Shown: piece by piece, positions 18,267 through 28,512 of the stretch
How the letters are laid out: each line of letters starts with the position of its first letter
Position numbering within the stretch: position 1 is the stretch's first letter
From: an uncultured Burkholderiales bacterium
Lineage (GTDB): Bacteria; Pseudomonadota; Gammaproteobacteria; Burkholderiales; Burkholderiaceae_C
Length of the DNA stretch: 39,272 nt
Assembly: GCA_903896615.1 (NCBI GenBank)
Contig: CAITYM010000063.1
Coordinates: forward strand, 1 to 39,272
Direction of reading: 5' to 3'
Position numbers and translations under genes: made by a program
Notes under the pieces: generated by a model
The model's input: only the letters and a program-made list of their open reading frames with translations
Told to the model about the DNA's origin: nothing
The model's database searches: none

Positions 18267-18300
18267 GGGTCAGTCGTTGCTAAAATAGACCCCTTTTCTT
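18267..18300 (+). terminator. possible attenuator-like hairpin before leuC
   Basis: GGGTC (18267-18271) pairs with GACCC (18288-18292), 16-nt loop, followed by CTTTTCTT. The short 5-bp stem makes it weak. It might be chance, or might attenuate read-through into leuC. Confidence 0.25.
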
Positions 18301-18367
18301 AAATATTTCTGAAGAACGGGATTTATTCCGCTCCTTTGTTTTCCGTCTTCTTAGGGATCATATAAAT

Positions 18368-19789
18368 ATGGGACGCACACTCTACGACAAAATATGGGAC
18401 GAACACGTCATCCACTCAGAGGAGGACGGAACAGCGGTTCTTTATATAGACCGCCATTTGGTCCACGAAGTGACAAGCCCACAGGCATTTGAAGGACTCA
18501 GGGTCGAAGGGCGCAAAGTCTGGCGCCTTTCTTCAATTGTTGCTACTGCCGATCACAACACGCCCACAACGGGATGGGAACATGGATACGACGGTATTTT
18601 GGATCCCATCAGCAAAGAACAAATTACAACGTTAGATAAGAATATCAGTGAATACGGCGCTGCTGCCTATTTCCCCTTCCTATCAAAGCGCCAAGGTATT
18701 ATCCACGTCGTTGGACCTGAGAACGGTGCAACACTTCCAGGGATGACAGTGGTCTGCGGAGACTCTCACACTTCTACACATGGTGCTTTCGCTGCGCTTG
18801 CCCACGGCATTGGCACGAGTGAGGTTGAGCACGTTATGGCGACACAAACACTCTTGGCTAAAAAAGCTAAAAATTTATTAATCCAAGTTGACGGTCAACT
18901 CCCCAAAGGCTGTTCAGCTAAAGACATTGTTCTTGCCATAATTGGCAAGATTGGCACAGCAGGCGGTACAGGTTGCACGATCGAATTTGCGGGATCTGCG
19001 ATTCGCGCACTCAGCATGGAAGGTCGAATGACCGTATGTAATATGGCCATAGAAGCCGGCGCTCGGGCTGGCTTGGTTGCAGTAGATGAAAAAACAATTG
19101 AATACATTAAAGGGCGTCCTATGGCCCCTCAAGGGGTAGCTTGGGAGCAGGCGGTTGCTTACTGGAAAACACTGCACTCAGATCCGGGTGCACACTTTGA
19201 TAAAACGGTGACCTTAGATGCCTCACTCATACAACCTCAAGTGACTTGGGGTACCTCACCTGAGATGGTCTTGTCTGTGAATGACAGCATTCCTGATCCA
19301 GACCGCGAACGAGACGACAATAAACGCGGAGCCATTGAGCGTGCTTTAACTTACATGGGACTCACGCCTGGGAAGAAGATTTCAGATATCACTATTGATA
19401 AAGTATTTATTGGCTCGTGCACCAATAGTCGGATAGAAGATATGCGCGAGGCAGCATACGTCATCAAAAAACTAGGTCAAAAAGTTTCACGTAACGTAAA
19501 AGTTGCGATGATTGTTCCTGGGTCTGGACTTGTTAAAGAGCAAGCCGAAAAAGAAGGACTAGATAAAATCTTCAAAGCTGCGGGCTTTGAATGGCGCCAA
19601 CCAGGATGCTCCATGTGCTTGGCGATGAATGCTGACCGGCTTGAACCCGGTGAACGCTGTGCCTCAACGAGCAATAGGAATTTTGAAGGCAGGCAAGGTG
19701 CAGGTGGACGTACTCATTTAGTTAGTCCAGCAATGGCGGCGGCGGCGGCCATTAACGGCCACTTTGTCGACATTCGTCAATACGCTTGA
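18368..19789 (+). CDS. leuC: 3-isopropylmalate dehydratase large subunit
   Basis: A 473-residue aconitase-family protein that, with LeuD, isomerises 2- to 3-isopropylmalate in leucine synthesis. Start [14 protein letters not shown] is typical. Substrate and cluster motifs include [34 protein letters not shown] (first [4Fe-4S] cysteine) and [10 protein letters not shown] (other two). ATG 18368 follows a weak GGA ribosome site. leuD follows closely; leuC, leuD and leuB form an operon. Confidence 0.97.
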   Translation: MGRTLYDKIWDEHVIHSEEDGTAVLYIDRHLVHEVTSPQAFEGLRVEGRKVWRLSSIVATADHNTPTTGWEHGYDGILDPISKEQITTLDKNISEYGAAAYFPFLSKRQGIIHVVGPENGATLPGMTVVCGDSHTSTHGAFAALAHGIGTSEVEHVMATQTLLAKKAKNLLIQVDGQLPKGCSAKDIVLAIIGKIGTAGGTGCTIEFAGSAIRALSMEGRMTVCNMAIEAGARAGLVAVDEKTIEYIKGRPMAPQGVAWEQAVAYWKTLHSDPGAHFDKTVTLDASLIQPQVTWGTSPEMVLSVNDSIPDPDRERDDNKRGAIERALTYMGLTPGKKISDITIDKVFIGSCTNSRIEDMREAAYVIKKLGQKVSRNVKVAMIVPGSGLVKEQAEKEGLDKIFKAAGFEWRQPGCSMCLAMNADRLEPGERCASTSNRNFEGRQGAGGRTHLVSPAMAAAAAINGHFVDIRQYA

Positions 19790-19806
19790 TACAAGAGAGC
19801 CCCCAT

Positions 19807-20469
19807 ATGCAAAAATTTACCGTACACAAAGGCTTGGTAGCACCGATGGACCGTGAAAACGTTGACACCGATGCAATTATTCCGAAACAGTTTTTAAAGT
19901 CAATTCGCAAGACCGGCTTTGGCGTTAATTTGTTTGATGAATGGCGCTACCTTGATCCTGGCTTTCCAGGACAAGACCCAACTACTCGCAAACCCAATCC
20001 TGACTTTGTATTGAATCTACCTCGCTATCAGGGTGCATCTATTCTTTTAGCGCGTAAAAATTTTGGCTGCGGTTCCTCCAGAGAACACGCGCCTTGGGCG
20101 CTTGATCAATTTGGTTTTAGATGCATTTTGGCGCCTAGTTATGCTGATATCTTCTTTAACAATAGCTTTAAAAATGGCCTTCTCCCCATCACTCTTGCTG
20201 AGGATGTGATTGATAAACTCTTCCACGAAGCTGCAGCTTTCCCAGGATTTAAATTAACCATTGACCTAGAAGCCCAGCAGATCGTTAAAGATCAAGGTGA
20301 AAGCATTGCATTCACGGTCGAACCCTTTAGAAGATACTGTTTACTCAACGGGTTTGATGACATTGGATTGACGCTCAGACATGCAGATAAGATTCGCGCC
20401 TTTGAAGCTGAGCGTCTGTCCACCAAACCTTGGCTGGCCCAGACCATGATCGAAGGAGTACACAATTGA
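19807..20469 (+). CDS. leuD: 3-isopropylmalate dehydratase small subunit
   Basis: A 220-residue swivel-domain partner of LeuC. Motifs: [15 protein letters not shown] near the N terminus and [15 protein letters not shown], which contacts the substrate. I chose ATG 19807 ([10 protein letters not shown]) because homologues begin there; the frame extends back to a TTG at 19786 that overlaps leuC and adds seven unlikely residues. AGAGAG lies upstream. The stop TGA overlaps the TTG start of leuB. Confidence 0.95.
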   Translation: MQKFTVHKGLVAPMDRENVDTDAIIPKQFLKSIRKTGFGVNLFDEWRYLDPGFPGQDPTTRKPNPDFVLNLPRYQGASILLARKNFGCGSSREHAPWALDQFGFRCILAPSYADIFFNNSFKNGLLPITLAEDVIDKLFHEAAAFPGFKLTIDLEAQQIVKDQGESIAFTVEPFRRYCLLNGFDDIGLTLRHADKIRAFEAERLSTKPWLAQTMIEGVHN

Positions 20470-21536
20470 AAGTAGCAGTTTTACCTGGCGATGGAATTGG
20501 TCCTGAGATCGTTGCAGAAGCACTTAAAGTGCTATCCGTTTTAGATTTAAAACTCGAGCTCGAACAAGCCGATGTTGGTGGGAGCGCCTATGAGTCCAGC
20601 GGTCATCCCCTGCCTGAGGCAACAGCACGCCTGGCCCAGCAAGCTGATGCGGTTTTATTTGGTGCAGTTGGGGACTGGAAATATGACAATTTGGAGCGCT
20701 CCCTAAGACCAGAACAAGCTATTTTGGGCCTTCGAAAAACACTAGGTCTTTATGCTAATTTTCGTCCTGCAATCTGTTATCCAGAGTTAACGCATGCCTC
20801 TAGTCTTAAGCCAGAACTCATCGGTGGACTAGACATTTTGATTATTCGCGAACTCACGGGTGATATTTATTTTGGACAACCCAAAGGCAGACGCACAGCC
20901 GTTGATGGCCCGTTTATTGGCGCCGAAGAGGGCTTTGACACGATGCGCTACACGCGTCCAGAAATTGAACGTATCATGCACACCGCTTTTAAGGCAGCAG
21001 AGAAACGCTCTCAACGCGTAACCAGCGTAGACAAGTCCAATGTGTTAGAGACTTCACAATTGTGGCGTGACGTTGCAACTGAGATTGGCAAAGCCTATCC
21101 ACACGTTGCACTAGATCATATGTATGTAGATAACGCTGCCATGCAATTAGTAAAGGAGCCTAAAAAGTTTGATGTGCTCGTTACTGGAAATATGTTTGGG
21201 GACATTTTGTCGGATGAAGCAGCAATGCTTACAGGATCAATTGGTATGCTTCCATCGGCATCACTCAATGCAAAGAATCAAGGCCTTTATGAGCCCAGTC
21301 ACGGTAGCGCCCCAGATATTGCTGGAAAAGGCTTGGCCAATCCATTGGCTACCATCTTGTCAGCGGCTATGATGTTGCGGTTTTCATTAAACATGCCCGC
21401 ACAAGCTGATCGCATAGAGCGTGCTGTACAAAAAGTATTGGCAAGCGGACTTCGCACTCCCGACATTTACTCAGAGGGCACTCAACGTGTCGGGACTGTA
21501 CAAATGGGTGACGCTGTAGTGGCAGCGTTAAAGTAA
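20466..21536 (+). CDS. leuB: 3-isopropylmalate dehydrogenase (TTG start)
   Basis: A 356-residue NAD-dependent enzyme for the oxidative decarboxylation step of leucine synthesis. The N terminus [16 protein letters not shown] matches the family. Substrate motif: [14 protein letters not shown]. The Mg2+ and catalytic region includes VDKSNVL and later [12 protein letters not shown], and the NAD segment is [14 protein letters not shown]. No ATG fits: TTG at 20466 is placed 7 nt after GGAG (20455-20458) and overlaps the leuD stop as TTGA, so translation is probably coupled. An earlier TTG at 20430 would lie deep inside leuD and ahead of the ribosome site. Confidence 0.95.
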   Translation: MKVAVLPGDGIGPEIVAEALKVLSVLDLKLELEQADVGGSAYESSGHPLPEATARLAQQADAVLFGAVGDWKYDNLERSLRPEQAILGLRKTLGLYANFRPAICYPELTHASSLKPELIGGLDILIIRELTGDIYFGQPKGRRTAVDGPFIGAEEGFDTMRYTRPEIERIMHTAFKAAEKRSQRVTSVDKSNVLETSQLWRDVATEIGKAYPHVALDHMYVDNAAMQLVKEPKKFDVLVTGNMFGDILSDEAAMLTGSIGMLPSASLNAKNQGLYEPSHGSAPDIAGKGLANPLATILSAAMMLRFSLNMPAQADRIERAVQKVLASGLRTPDIYSEGTQRVGTVQMGDAVVAALK

Positions 21537-21577
21537 ATTAATAAATAACAATTTTTCAATATAAAGGGATAACCGTT

Positions 21578-22720
21578 ATGGCACGCGTCTCAAATGTAGT
21601 AGGTTTGGTGGGCTGGAGAGGCATGGTGGGATCAGTTTTGATTGAACGCATGCAAGCCCAAGGTGACTTTGCCCTTATTGAACCTGTGTTTTTTACAACA
21701 TCCAATGTGGGTGGCCAAGCACCTTCCTTCGCAAAAAATGAAACCAAACTCCTGGATGCAAAAGATATTAATGCGCTAAGCAAATGCGACATTATTATTA
21801 CTTGCCAAGGGGGGGACTACACGAACGAAATTTTCCCTAAGTTGCGCGCAGCCAATTGGCAAGGCCACTGGATCGACGCTGCTTCATCGCTACGGATGAA
21901 AGACGATGCTGTCATTATTTTGGATCCCGTCAACAAATCAGTCATCGACAAAGCACTGCACTCAGGTGGGAAAAATTGGATTGGTGGCAACTGTACAGTT
22001 AGCTTAATGTTGATGGCTATGGGCTCATTACTCAACAAAGGTTGGGTAGAGTGGATTAGTGCGATGACTTATCAAGCCGCCTCAGGCGCTGGCGCGCAAA
22101 ACATGCGTGAGCTCTTGCAACAAATGGGTGCGTTGCATGACAGTGTCAAAGATGAGTTACAAAACCCCTCCTCTGCAATTTTAGATATTGACAGAAAAGT
22201 AACGCAAACCCTTCGCAGTAGCGCCTTTCCAAAATCAAATTTTAGAAATACTGCATTGGCAGGCAGTTTAATTCCTTGGATTGATGTGCCCTATGAAAAC
22301 GGACAAACCAAGGAAGAGTGGAAAGGCGGGGCTGAGTGCAACAAAATCTTGGGTCTCCCACCCTTTAGATCCTCGGGAAGTATCCCCATTGATGGGCTTT
22401 GTGTGCGTATAGGCGCAATGCGTTGTCACTCTCAGGGATTGACAATCAAACTGAAACAGAATATTCCACTCAAGGATATTGAAGATACGCTCGCCGCTGG
22501 CAATGATTGGGTCAAAGTTATCCCCAATATTAGAGAGGTTTCGGAGGCAGAACTCACTCCTGCAGCGGTTACAGGTACTTTGAGTGTCCCAGTTGGGCGA
22601 CTTCACAAATTAGCCATGGGGGATGACTTTTTAGGTGCCTTCACGGTTGGTGATCAGCTCCTTTGGGGTGCGGCAGAGCCTTTGCGAAGGATGTTGAGAA
22701 TTTTGCTTGAACAAGCTTAA
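21578..22720 (+). CDS. asd: aspartate-semialdehyde dehydrogenase
   Basis: A 380-residue enzyme that reduces aspartyl phosphate to the semialdehyde, a branch point to lysine, threonine, methionine and peptidoglycan precursors. The NADP loop [11 protein letters not shown] is at about 9-19 and the catalytic Cys139 is in [21 protein letters not shown] and [11 protein letters not shown] (substrate Arg and His) follow. The N terminus is about eight residues longer than in E. coli. AGGG lies ahead of the ATG. It follows leuB by 41 nt, as in other Burkholderiales. Confidence 0.96.
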   Translation: MARVSNVVGLVGWRGMVGSVLIERMQAQGDFALIEPVFFTTSNVGGQAPSFAKNETKLLDAKDINALSKCDIIITCQGGDYTNEIFPKLRAANWQGHWIDAASSLRMKDDAVIILDPVNKSVIDKALHSGGKNWIGGNCTVSLMLMAMGSLLNKGWVEWISAMTYQAASGAGAQNMRELLQQMGALHDSVKDELQNPSSAILDIDRKVTQTLRSSAFPKSNFRNTALAGSLIPWIDVPYENGQTKEEWKGGAECNKILGLPPFRSSGSIPIDGLCVRIGAMRCHSQGLTIKLKQNIPLKDIEDTLAAGNDWVKVIPNIREVSEAELTPAAVTGTLSVPVGRLHKLAMGDDFLGAFTVGDQLLWGAAEPLRRMLRILLEQA

Positions 22721-22758
22721 TTTTTGGGCGTTTATCGCATCCAAACCACCACCTTTTT

Positions 22759-22810
22759 CTTGATTTTTTGTTGCAAAATCAAGGATTTACCCCTAAGTTG
22801 ATGAGGGGTA
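22759..22810 (+). repeat. two adjacent perfect hairpins between asd and fimV
   Basis: Hairpin 1: CTTGATTTT (22759-22767) with AAAATCAAG (22775-22783), 9 bp and a 7-nt loop. Hairpin 2: TACCCCT (22788-22794) with AGGGGTA (22804-22810), 7 bp and a 9-nt loop. Neither is followed by a U-tract, so they are poor intrinsic terminators. They may act on the asd or fimV mRNA ends, or be protein sites. Confidence 0.6.
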
Positions 22811-22844
22811 GATTATCATGTCATCCTGGCTTTAATGTTTCATA

Positions 22845-24665
22845 ATGACATCTATGGTATCTACCCCAAAATTCTCCCCCCCTGTACACGCCTTTAATGC
22901 GCACAAGCTTGTAAGAGCTTTGTGGTTGAGCTTTGGTTTGTGTTTACTGGGTACCTGTGAGGTTCAAGCTGTAACGCTTAGCAGACCCCAAGTTCAATCG
23001 ATCGTTGGAGTCCCACTCAAGGTGGAGATAGATCTCAGCAAAATCTCGGAGGAGGAGTCACTTGATTTACAAGTGACCTTAGCTGATCAAGACACTTACA
23101 ACGCGCGCGGTATTAGCATGAGTACTGCGATTGAGGAGGCCAAGCTTGAACTCCTCACCAGGGACGACAATTCTAAATATTTAAAGATCACTGGTGTCTA
23201 CCCAGTCTTTGATCCCTATGTCGAAGTAATCGTTAATTTGAAATGGGCTACGGGTAGTATTTTGCGCAATTTTGGACTCTTGTTAGCCACTGAGTCAACA
23301 ACTCCTGAATCAAAGCCTCTTCAAACACCAGTCGCTGTTTCTTCAAAATTAGTACATGTAGAGTCAGGTGACACCGCGGGTAAGATTGCTCTTCAAAACA
23401 TGGACAAGAACCAACTCTCGTTGGATCAAATGCTAATTGCACTCTTAAACAGTAACCCGGATGCGTTCATTCAAAAAAACGTTAACTTGGTCAAAGCAGG
23501 CGCCAAATTAATAATACCCAGCACAGACGAAGCCTTAGCAGTCAACAATCAAGCGGCTCATTCAGAAATACTCCTTCAGTCAAAGGCTTTCGGAAAATAC
23601 AAAACATCCTTGGCAACTAATTTACCACTCAGCGAAATGCCTAAAACCGAGAAATCAGTTTCCGGCAAGGTGAGCGGTAAAGTAAAAGACTCAACGCCTA
23701 CGCCTAACGATCAACTCAAACTCAGTTCACCGGAGATTAAAACTGATCATTCAGAATTGCCTGCTGAAGAAAAAATTGCCCAACAAAAGCAAAATCAGGT
23801 CAACGAAGAGCGCCGCCAAGACTTAGTGAAAAGCATTGAGGACTTAACTAAATTAGCTCAGACCACTGGGCTTGAGGTTAAGAGTGGATTTCTCTCAGGC
23901 TTACCCAATTTGTTAAAAATAAATAGCTTAGACGATCTAAGTGCATGGGTAAATTCCAATTTTGAGTTGGTATACGTGAGCGGGTTCATCCTAGGGTGTA
24001 TCTTCTTGTTATGGATTTGGATACGGATTAACAAAGAACCAAAGTCGGAGGCCCAAACGCCCTCAACCACGGACGAACAACACCGCGCACCCAAGTATGT
24101 AGAAGTGCCAGATGAGATCAGCAACTCCCCCGTTTTCAATCCGCTATCAGGCATGCATGTGCAAGACCTTACAGAGGAGACTGCTGAGCTCTTTAAGAAT
24201 TCAGCGGTCTCTGAGCCACTGGTACACACTCAGGATACCCTTGTTGCACAACCGATTAAATTTGATTTTGATCTGAACATTTCATCCGATCAGTCAAGCC
24301 AAGCTTTTACACGTTCACCTGATAGTCCAGTTTTAACGCCTACGCACAGTGAAGTTCAAACACTTGGTAGTGCAGGCCCTGTTGCAGACGAGCGCGCGAC
24401 GAATACCCCTACTGCAAACACCCAAGCCACACGCAACCTACCATTGCACGGTGAAAGACCCAGCGAAAAAACCAAGTCAACCCGTGCGGATCTTGACAAC
24501 ACAAACGAGCAAGAAGATCCATTTAGAGTTCGCCTAGATCTTGCGGAAGAGTTGTGGAAACTGGGTCAAAAACACACGGGACGTGCACTTGCACAAGAGG
24601 TGGCTGAACAAGCTGGTGAGCAAATGCAACAGCTCGCCAAGCGTTGGCTCTCAGAGCACCCATAA
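22845..24665 (+). CDS. fimV: FimV-like pole/peptidoglycan-associated membrane protein
   Basis: A 606-residue protein of the FimV/HubP type, linked in other bacteria to type IV pilus assembly and polar organisation. In order: a hydrophobic signal segment (about 24-42, cleavage likely after VQA); the FimV N-terminal domain (about 43-155, VTLSRPQVQSIVGVPLKVEI); a LysM-like region (about 168-225, VESGDTAGKIAL, KLIIPS); a Lys/Glu/Gln-rich linker with a likely coiled coil (about 300-345); a transmembrane helix (about 374-394, FILGCIFLLWIWI); an acidic Pro/Thr/Ser-rich cytoplasmic part; and the FimV C-terminal motif (about 558-606, VRLDLAEELWKLGQ). It is shorter than many FimV proteins of 800-1000 residues, mainly in the linkers. 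Start ATG 22845 lacks a clear ribosome site; ATG 22854 is an alternative. Confidence 0.88.
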   Translation: MTSMVSTPKFSPPVHAFNAHKLVRALWLSFGLCLLGTCEVQAVTLSRPQVQSIVGVPLKVEIDLSKISEEESLDLQVTLADQDTYNARGISMSTAIEEAKLELLTRDDNSKYLKITGVYPVFDPYVEVIVNLKWATGSILRNFGLLLATESTTPESKPLQTPVAVSSKLVHVESGDTAGKIALQNMDKNQLSLDQMLIALLNSNPDAFIQKNVNLVKAGAKLIIPSTDEALAVNNQAAHSEILLQSKAFGKYKTSLATNLPLSEMPKTEKSVSGKVSGKVKDSTPTPNDQLKLSSPEIKTDHSELPAEEKIAQQKQNQVNEERRQDLVKSIEDLTKLAQTTGLEVKSGFLSGLPNLLKINSLDDLSAWVNSNFELVYVSGFILGCIFLLWIWIRINKEPKSEAQTPSTTDEQHRAPKYVEVPDEISNSPVFNPLSGMHVQDLTEETAELFKNSAVSEPLVHTQDTLVAQPIKFDFDLNISSDQSSQAFTRSPDSPVLTPTHSEVQTLGSAGPVADERATNTPTANTQATRNLPLHGERPSEKTKSTRADLDNTNEQEDPFRVRLDLAEELWKLGQKHTGRALAQEVAEQAGEQMQQLAKRWLSEHP

Positions 24666-24670
24666 TCAAA

Positions 24671-25537
24671 ATGCGTATTGCCCTAGGCCTGAGTTACTTG
24701 GGTCGTGCTTATGAAGGCTGGCAAAGTCAGCTGAGCGGTCGAACTATTCAAGATCATTTAGAGAGTGCGCTACTCTCCTTTACCCAGCACCACATTCGCA
24801 CTCACTGCGCGGGCAGAACGGACGCCAAGGTTCACGCACTCATGCAAGTCGTTCATTTTGATTCACCCGTTCTAAGAGACAACGCTTCATGGGTTAGGGG
24901 ACTCAATAGTTTTTTGCCTGAAGACATTGGTGTTCAATGGGCCGCGCAAGTGGAGGACACTTTTGATGCACGTAAATGCGCCCTTTCCCGTAAATACATT
25001 TATTTGCTGTTAGAGTCCGCTGTTCGACCAAGCTTAGAGTCAGGACGAGTGGGCTGGAGCTTTAAGCCACTTGACGCCCAACTCATGATAGATGGATCCA
25101 AGCACCTCTTGGGCACACATGATTTCAGCTCCTTTCGCGCTGCAGCGTGTCAAGCGCTCAGCCCTATCAAAACGTTGAGCTCTATTAAAATTGGCCGTGC
25201 AGGTGCAAAGCGCCAGGAACTTGTTCAGCATCATTCCTCTTGGGCCGATGAAAAGTTGATGAGTAAGCAAATTGATAGTGAGCGTTCTTCTTACTGGCGC
25301 TTTGAATTCGAAGGAAATGCATTTTTGCACCACATGATTCGCAATATCATGGGGTGCCTAATCTATATTGGCCAAGGCAAAAACCCTCCTTCTTGGATGC
25401 GAGAGGTCTTACTGGCAAAAAGCAGGGATGCGGCGGCGCCGACCTTTGCAGCAGAGGGACTTTATTTCGCTGGCCCCAGGTATGATCCCAAATGGGGCCT
25501 ACCCCAGGACACCCCAACATTTAACTTTTTGCCCTGA
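24671..25537 (+). CDS. truA: tRNA pseudouridine synthase A (positions 38-40)
   Basis: A 288-residue enzyme that makes pseudouridine in the tRNA anticodon stem. It begins MRIALGLSYLGRAYEGWQSQ, and the catalytic Asp51 lies in CAGRTDAKVHA. Later motifs ALSRKYIYLL and GNAFLHHMIRNIMG are typical. I chose ATG 24671 because homologues begin there; the frame extends back into fimV to a TTG at 24644. There are 5 nt between the fimV stop and this ATG. The stop overlaps the trpF ATG by one base. Confidence 0.95.
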   Translation: MRIALGLSYLGRAYEGWQSQLSGRTIQDHLESALLSFTQHHIRTHCAGRTDAKVHALMQVVHFDSPVLRDNASWVRGLNSFLPEDIGVQWAAQVEDTFDARKCALSRKYIYLLLESAVRPSLESGRVGWSFKPLDAQLMIDGSKHLLGTHDFSSFRAAACQALSPIKTLSSIKIGRAGAKRQELVQHHSSWADEKLMSKQIDSERSSYWRFEFEGNAFLHHMIRNIMGCLIYIGQGKNPPSWMREVLLAKSRDAAAPTFAAEGLYFAGPRYDPKWGLPQDTPTFNFLP

Positions 25538-26196
25538 TGAATTCAAATACTTGCATCAAAATTTGTGGACTCACCCGAGAGCAGGACGTAGACGCTGCTG
25601 TCGAGCAGGGGGTAAGTGCGATTGGCTTTGTTCAGTACCCAAAAAGCCCACGATACGTGAGTGCTAAACGCGCTGCTGAGTTGGCTCGACGATTACCTGC
25701 ATTTGTGAGCCCGGTGCTGCTGTTTGTCAACGCAGAGGTTCCTGCTATTGATAGTGCTTTGGACTTAGTTCCTGGTGCCTGGTTACAGTTTCACGGAGAT
25801 GAGAGTCCGGAGTTTTGCCACGAAACAGCCCTACGCTGCCGTGCGCCTTGGATTCGGGCGGTGAGAATTCCAGGAGACGAGAGCGAAACCCCATTTGACC
25901 TATTAAAATACGCTTTGGATTACAAATCAGCTCACGCCCTGTTACTTGATGCACATGTTCAAGGCTACGGCGGGGGCGGTAAGGCTTTTAATTGGTCACA
26001 CATTTCTCAAAACGTAAACGCTCACCTCGTCTTGTCTGGTGGACTCACACCTGCAAATGTGGCAAGTGGCATCGCTCACTTTAAACCCCTTGGACTCTCC
26101 CTTGGTGTAGATGTCAGTTCCGGCGTAGAAAGCGATAAGGGCATTAAAGATTCTCACAAAATTAAAGAATTTGTAAGCGCTGTACGAAATGCGTAG
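25537..26196 (+). CDS. trpF: phosphoribosylanthranilate isomerase
   Basis: A 219-residue TIM barrel, third step of tryptophan synthesis from anthranilate. The catalytic Cys is in IKICGLTREQD near the N terminus, FVQYPKSPRYVS follows, the catalytic Asp is in LLLDAHVQGYGG, and the phosphate-binding loops are LSGGLTP and GVDVSSGVES. Start ATG overlaps the truA stop as TGATG. After it a 215-bp gap precedes trpB, unlike the tight spacing of truA-trpF. Confidence 0.96.
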   Translation: MNSNTCIKICGLTREQDVDAAVEQGVSAIGFVQYPKSPRYVSAKRAAELARRLPAFVSPVLLFVNAEVPAIDSALDLVPGAWLQFHGDESPEFCHETALRCRAPWIRAVRIPGDESETPFDLLKYALDYKSAHALLLDAHVQGYGGGGKAFNWSHISQNVNAHLVLSGGLTPANVASGIAHFKPLGLSLGVDVSSGVESDKGIKDSHKIKEFVSAVRNA

Positions 26197-26351
26197 GCTA
26201 GACCAAGTTGGCTCGGTCAGTTTAAGTGACTTTGCTACTCAGCATAAACCTAAAAGCGCCACCAAGTTCTCATTTTGTAAATCCGTATGGCTCAAAGTCT
26301 TCTTTCCATCAAAAACAGTTTGATAATTGAGACGAGCGAAATTAAACCGTG

Positions 26352-26399
26352 AATGCTTGATTTAATTACTTAGTTAATTGCTTAGTTAAAAGCTTATTT
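26352..26399 (+). repeat. four degenerate 12-bp tandem repeats before trpB
   Basis: Units at 26352-26363, 26364-26375, 26376-26387 and 26388-26399: AATGCTTGATTT, AATTACTTAGTT, AATTGCTTAGTT, AAAAGCTTATTT. The shared core is (G/A)CTTAGTT. The array ends 12 bp before the trpB ATG, covering where the leader and ribosome site would be. It could be a regulator array or AT-rich slippage. Confidence 0.55.
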
Positions 26400-26411
26400 A
26401 GGAATTCAAAT

Positions 26412-27680
26412 ATGTATGCGTATCAACAGCCCGATTTAAGTGGGCATTTCGGCAAATACGGCGGAAGCTTCGTGAGTGAGACTCTAACGCACGCGATTGA
26501 AGAGTTAAAGGCAGCCTACGAGAAGTATCACAACGAACCCGAATTCTTGCAGGAATTTCACTATGAACTCAAACATTTCGTGGGTCGCCCTTCACCCATT
26601 TATCACGCGGCCCGTATGAGCCGAGAGCTTGGTGGGGCTCAAATTTATTTAAAACGTGAAGATTTAAACCACACTGGCGCTCACAAAATTAACAATACCA
26701 TTGGCCAAGCGATGCTTGCCAAAAGAATGGGTAAGCCCCGCGTGATTGCAGAAACGGGTGCAGGGCAGCACGGAGTTGCGACTGCAACGATCTGTGCCCG
26801 CTACGGCCTAGAGTGCGTGGTGTATATGGGTAGCGAAGATGTCAAGCGTCAAAGTCCAAACGTTTACAGAATGAAACTCTTAGGCGCAACGGTTGTCCCT
26901 GTCAGCAGCGGCAGCCGAACACTCAAGGACGCACTGAACGAAGCACTCAGAGACTGGGTGACTAATGTTGAAAATACTTTTTACATCATCGGCACTGTTG
27001 CGGGTCCACACCCATACCCCATGATGGTTAGAGACTTTCAAAGCGTTATCGGTAAAGAGTGCATTGAGCAAATGCCTTTGATGCACAACGGAGCCCAACC
27101 CGATGCGGTCATCGCCTGTGTAGGCGGAGGCAGCAATGCGATGGGGATTTTCCACCCCTATATTGGGTTTGAGAATACAAAATTAATCGGTGTTGAAGCC
27201 ACGGGTGAGGGACTTGAGAGTGGTAAACACTCCGCGTCCTTGCAAAAAGGTTCCCCAGGCGTCTTGCACGGTAATAGAACCTATATTTTGCAAGACGATA
27301 GAGGGCAAATTACAGAGACACACAGTATCAGTGCAGGACTTGATTATCCAGGCGTTGGGCCCGAGCATGCTTACCTCAAAGATATTGGACGTGCGCAGTA
27401 CGTTGGCGCAACAGATGCACAGGCTTTGCACGCCTTTCATTATCTTTGCCGCACCGAGGGCATCATCCCTGCGCTGGAGTCTAGTCATGCAGTAGCCTAT
27501 GCAATGCAACTTGCGCCCACCATGATGCCCACACAATCCATACTGGTTAACTTATCGGGTCGCGGAGACAAAGATATTGGCACAGTCGCTGATCTCAGTA
27601 ATGCAGATTTTTATTGCCGACCCAGTTGTCAGGGACAAGGCGTAAAAGGCGGACAAGTGCCCGTTCATTTTGAGAAATAA
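26412..27680 (+). CDS. trpB: tryptophan synthase beta subunit
   Basis: A 422-residue PLP enzyme joining indole and serine to tryptophan. The PLP lysine is Lys92 in [11 protein letters not shown]. Other motifs: [23 protein letters not shown], the phosphate loop [10 protein letters not shown] and LSGRGDKD near the end. It is slightly longer than the usual 397-410 owing to a C-terminal tail ([21 protein letters not shown] is beyond the core). GGAATT upstream is a weak ribosome site. trpA follows 6 nt later. Confidence 0.97.
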   Translation: MYAYQQPDLSGHFGKYGGSFVSETLTHAIEELKAAYEKYHNEPEFLQEFHYELKHFVGRPSPIYHAARMSRELGGAQIYLKREDLNHTGAHKINNTIGQAMLAKRMGKPRVIAETGAGQHGVATATICARYGLECVVYMGSEDVKRQSPNVYRMKLLGATVVPVSSGSRTLKDALNEALRDWVTNVENTFYIIGTVAGPHPYPMMVRDFQSVIGKECIEQMPLMHNGAQPDAVIACVGGGSNAMGIFHPYIGFENTKLIGVEATGEGLESGKHSASLQKGSPGVLHGNRTYILQDDRGQITETHSISAGLDYPGVGPEHAYLKDIGRAQYVGATDAQALHAFHYLCRTEGIIPALESSHAVAYAMQLAPTMMPTQSILVNLSGRGDKDIGTVADLSNADFYCRPSCQGQGVKGGQVPVHFEK

Positions 27681-27686
27681 TCATTC

Positions 27687-28502
27687 ATGAGTCGCATTCA
27701 AAACACTTTCAAATCGCTAGAGTCTTCTGGCAAAAAAGCATTAATTCCTTATTTAATGACAGGGTTTCCAAGTCTTGAGGCAACTCACGGCCTGCTCAAT
27801 GGGTTAGTAGAAGGAGGGGCAGATATCCTTGAACTTGGGATCCCCTTTAGTGACCCCATGGCGGATGGCCCGGTGATTCAAAAAGCTGCTGAACGAGCTA
27901 TTGCCAACCGTGTCGGTCTTAAGGAGGTCTTAAGTGTAGTTAAAGCATTCAGAGTCAACAATAAAAGCACTCCGGTTGTCTTGATGGGTTATGCAAATCC
28001 GGTTGAACAGTATGATCTACAGCACGGTCAAAACGCATTTGTAAGAGATGCGCATGAATGTGGGGTGGATGGAGTTTTGATCGTTGATTACCCACCCAAT
28101 GAGTGCCTTGAATTTGCAGCTCAACTCAAAGCGCATTCGATGGATCTGATATTCTTACTAGCCCCAACAAGCACGGACGCAAGAATTCAAGAGGTAGCAG
28201 CGGTTGCCTCCGGATACGTTTACTATGTTTCCCTCAAAGGCGTTACGGGATCTGGTAATTTAAATACCGATGAGGTAGAGGCTATGCTACCTAAAATAAG
28301 AAAACATGTGCGAATACCGGTCGGTGTAGGATTTGGAATCCGGGACGCGCAAACTGCGAAAACTGTTGCTCGCGTTGCAGACGCTGTGGTGATAGGTTCG
28401 CGCTTGATTGATTTGATCAAAGACTCAAGTACGGCTAGTGGTCCTGAGATTGCAAAAACATTTATGGCAAGCGTTAGAGCCGCCATGGACGAAAAAGTTT
28501 AA
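27687..28502 (+). CDS. trpA: tryptophan synthase alpha subunit
   Basis: A 271-residue TIM barrel that releases indole from indole-3-glycerol phosphate and passes it to TrpB. Catalytic Glu and Asp lie in [15 protein letters not shown] (about 49-63). LLAPTST and [10 protein letters not shown] follow, with the phosphate site VGVGFGIR and VVIGSRLI. It starts 6 nt after trpB and ends 10 nt before accD, giving a trpB-trpA-accD unit. Confidence 0.96.
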   Translation: MSRIQNTFKSLESSGKKALIPYLMTGFPSLEATHGLLNGLVEGGADILELGIPFSDPMADGPVIQKAAERAIANRVGLKEVLSVVKAFRVNNKSTPVVLMGYANPVEQYDLQHGQNAFVRDAHECGVDGVLIVDYPPNECLEFAAQLKAHSMDLIFLLAPTSTDARIQEVAAVASGYVYYVSLKGVTGSGNLNTDEVEAMLPKIRKHVRIPVGVGFGIRDAQTAKTVARVADAVVIGSRLIDLIKDSSTASGPEIAKTFMASVRAAMDEKV

Positions 28503-28512
28503 GGAGTTCGAT

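Larger units (their letters stand above)
18014..18367. other. leuC upstream region (354 bp)
   Basis: No confident gene. It holds an 11-bp tandem repeat (18181-18220), a hairpin followed by a T-rich tract (18267-18300), and a possible 18-codon leader frame at 18141-18197 (three of its codons are Leu) with no good ribosome site. TAAAAT at 18281-18286 could be a -10 element for leuC, although no good -35 is present. Confidence 0.5.

Noticed and set aside
24644-24670. Extended start of truA inside fimV
   Set aside because: It relies on a TTG in the fimV C-terminal motif and adds residues absent in homologues.
28438-28512. Extended start of accD inside trpA
   Set aside because: The extra residues are trpA read in another frame; ATG 28513 has a good ribosome site and matches the family.
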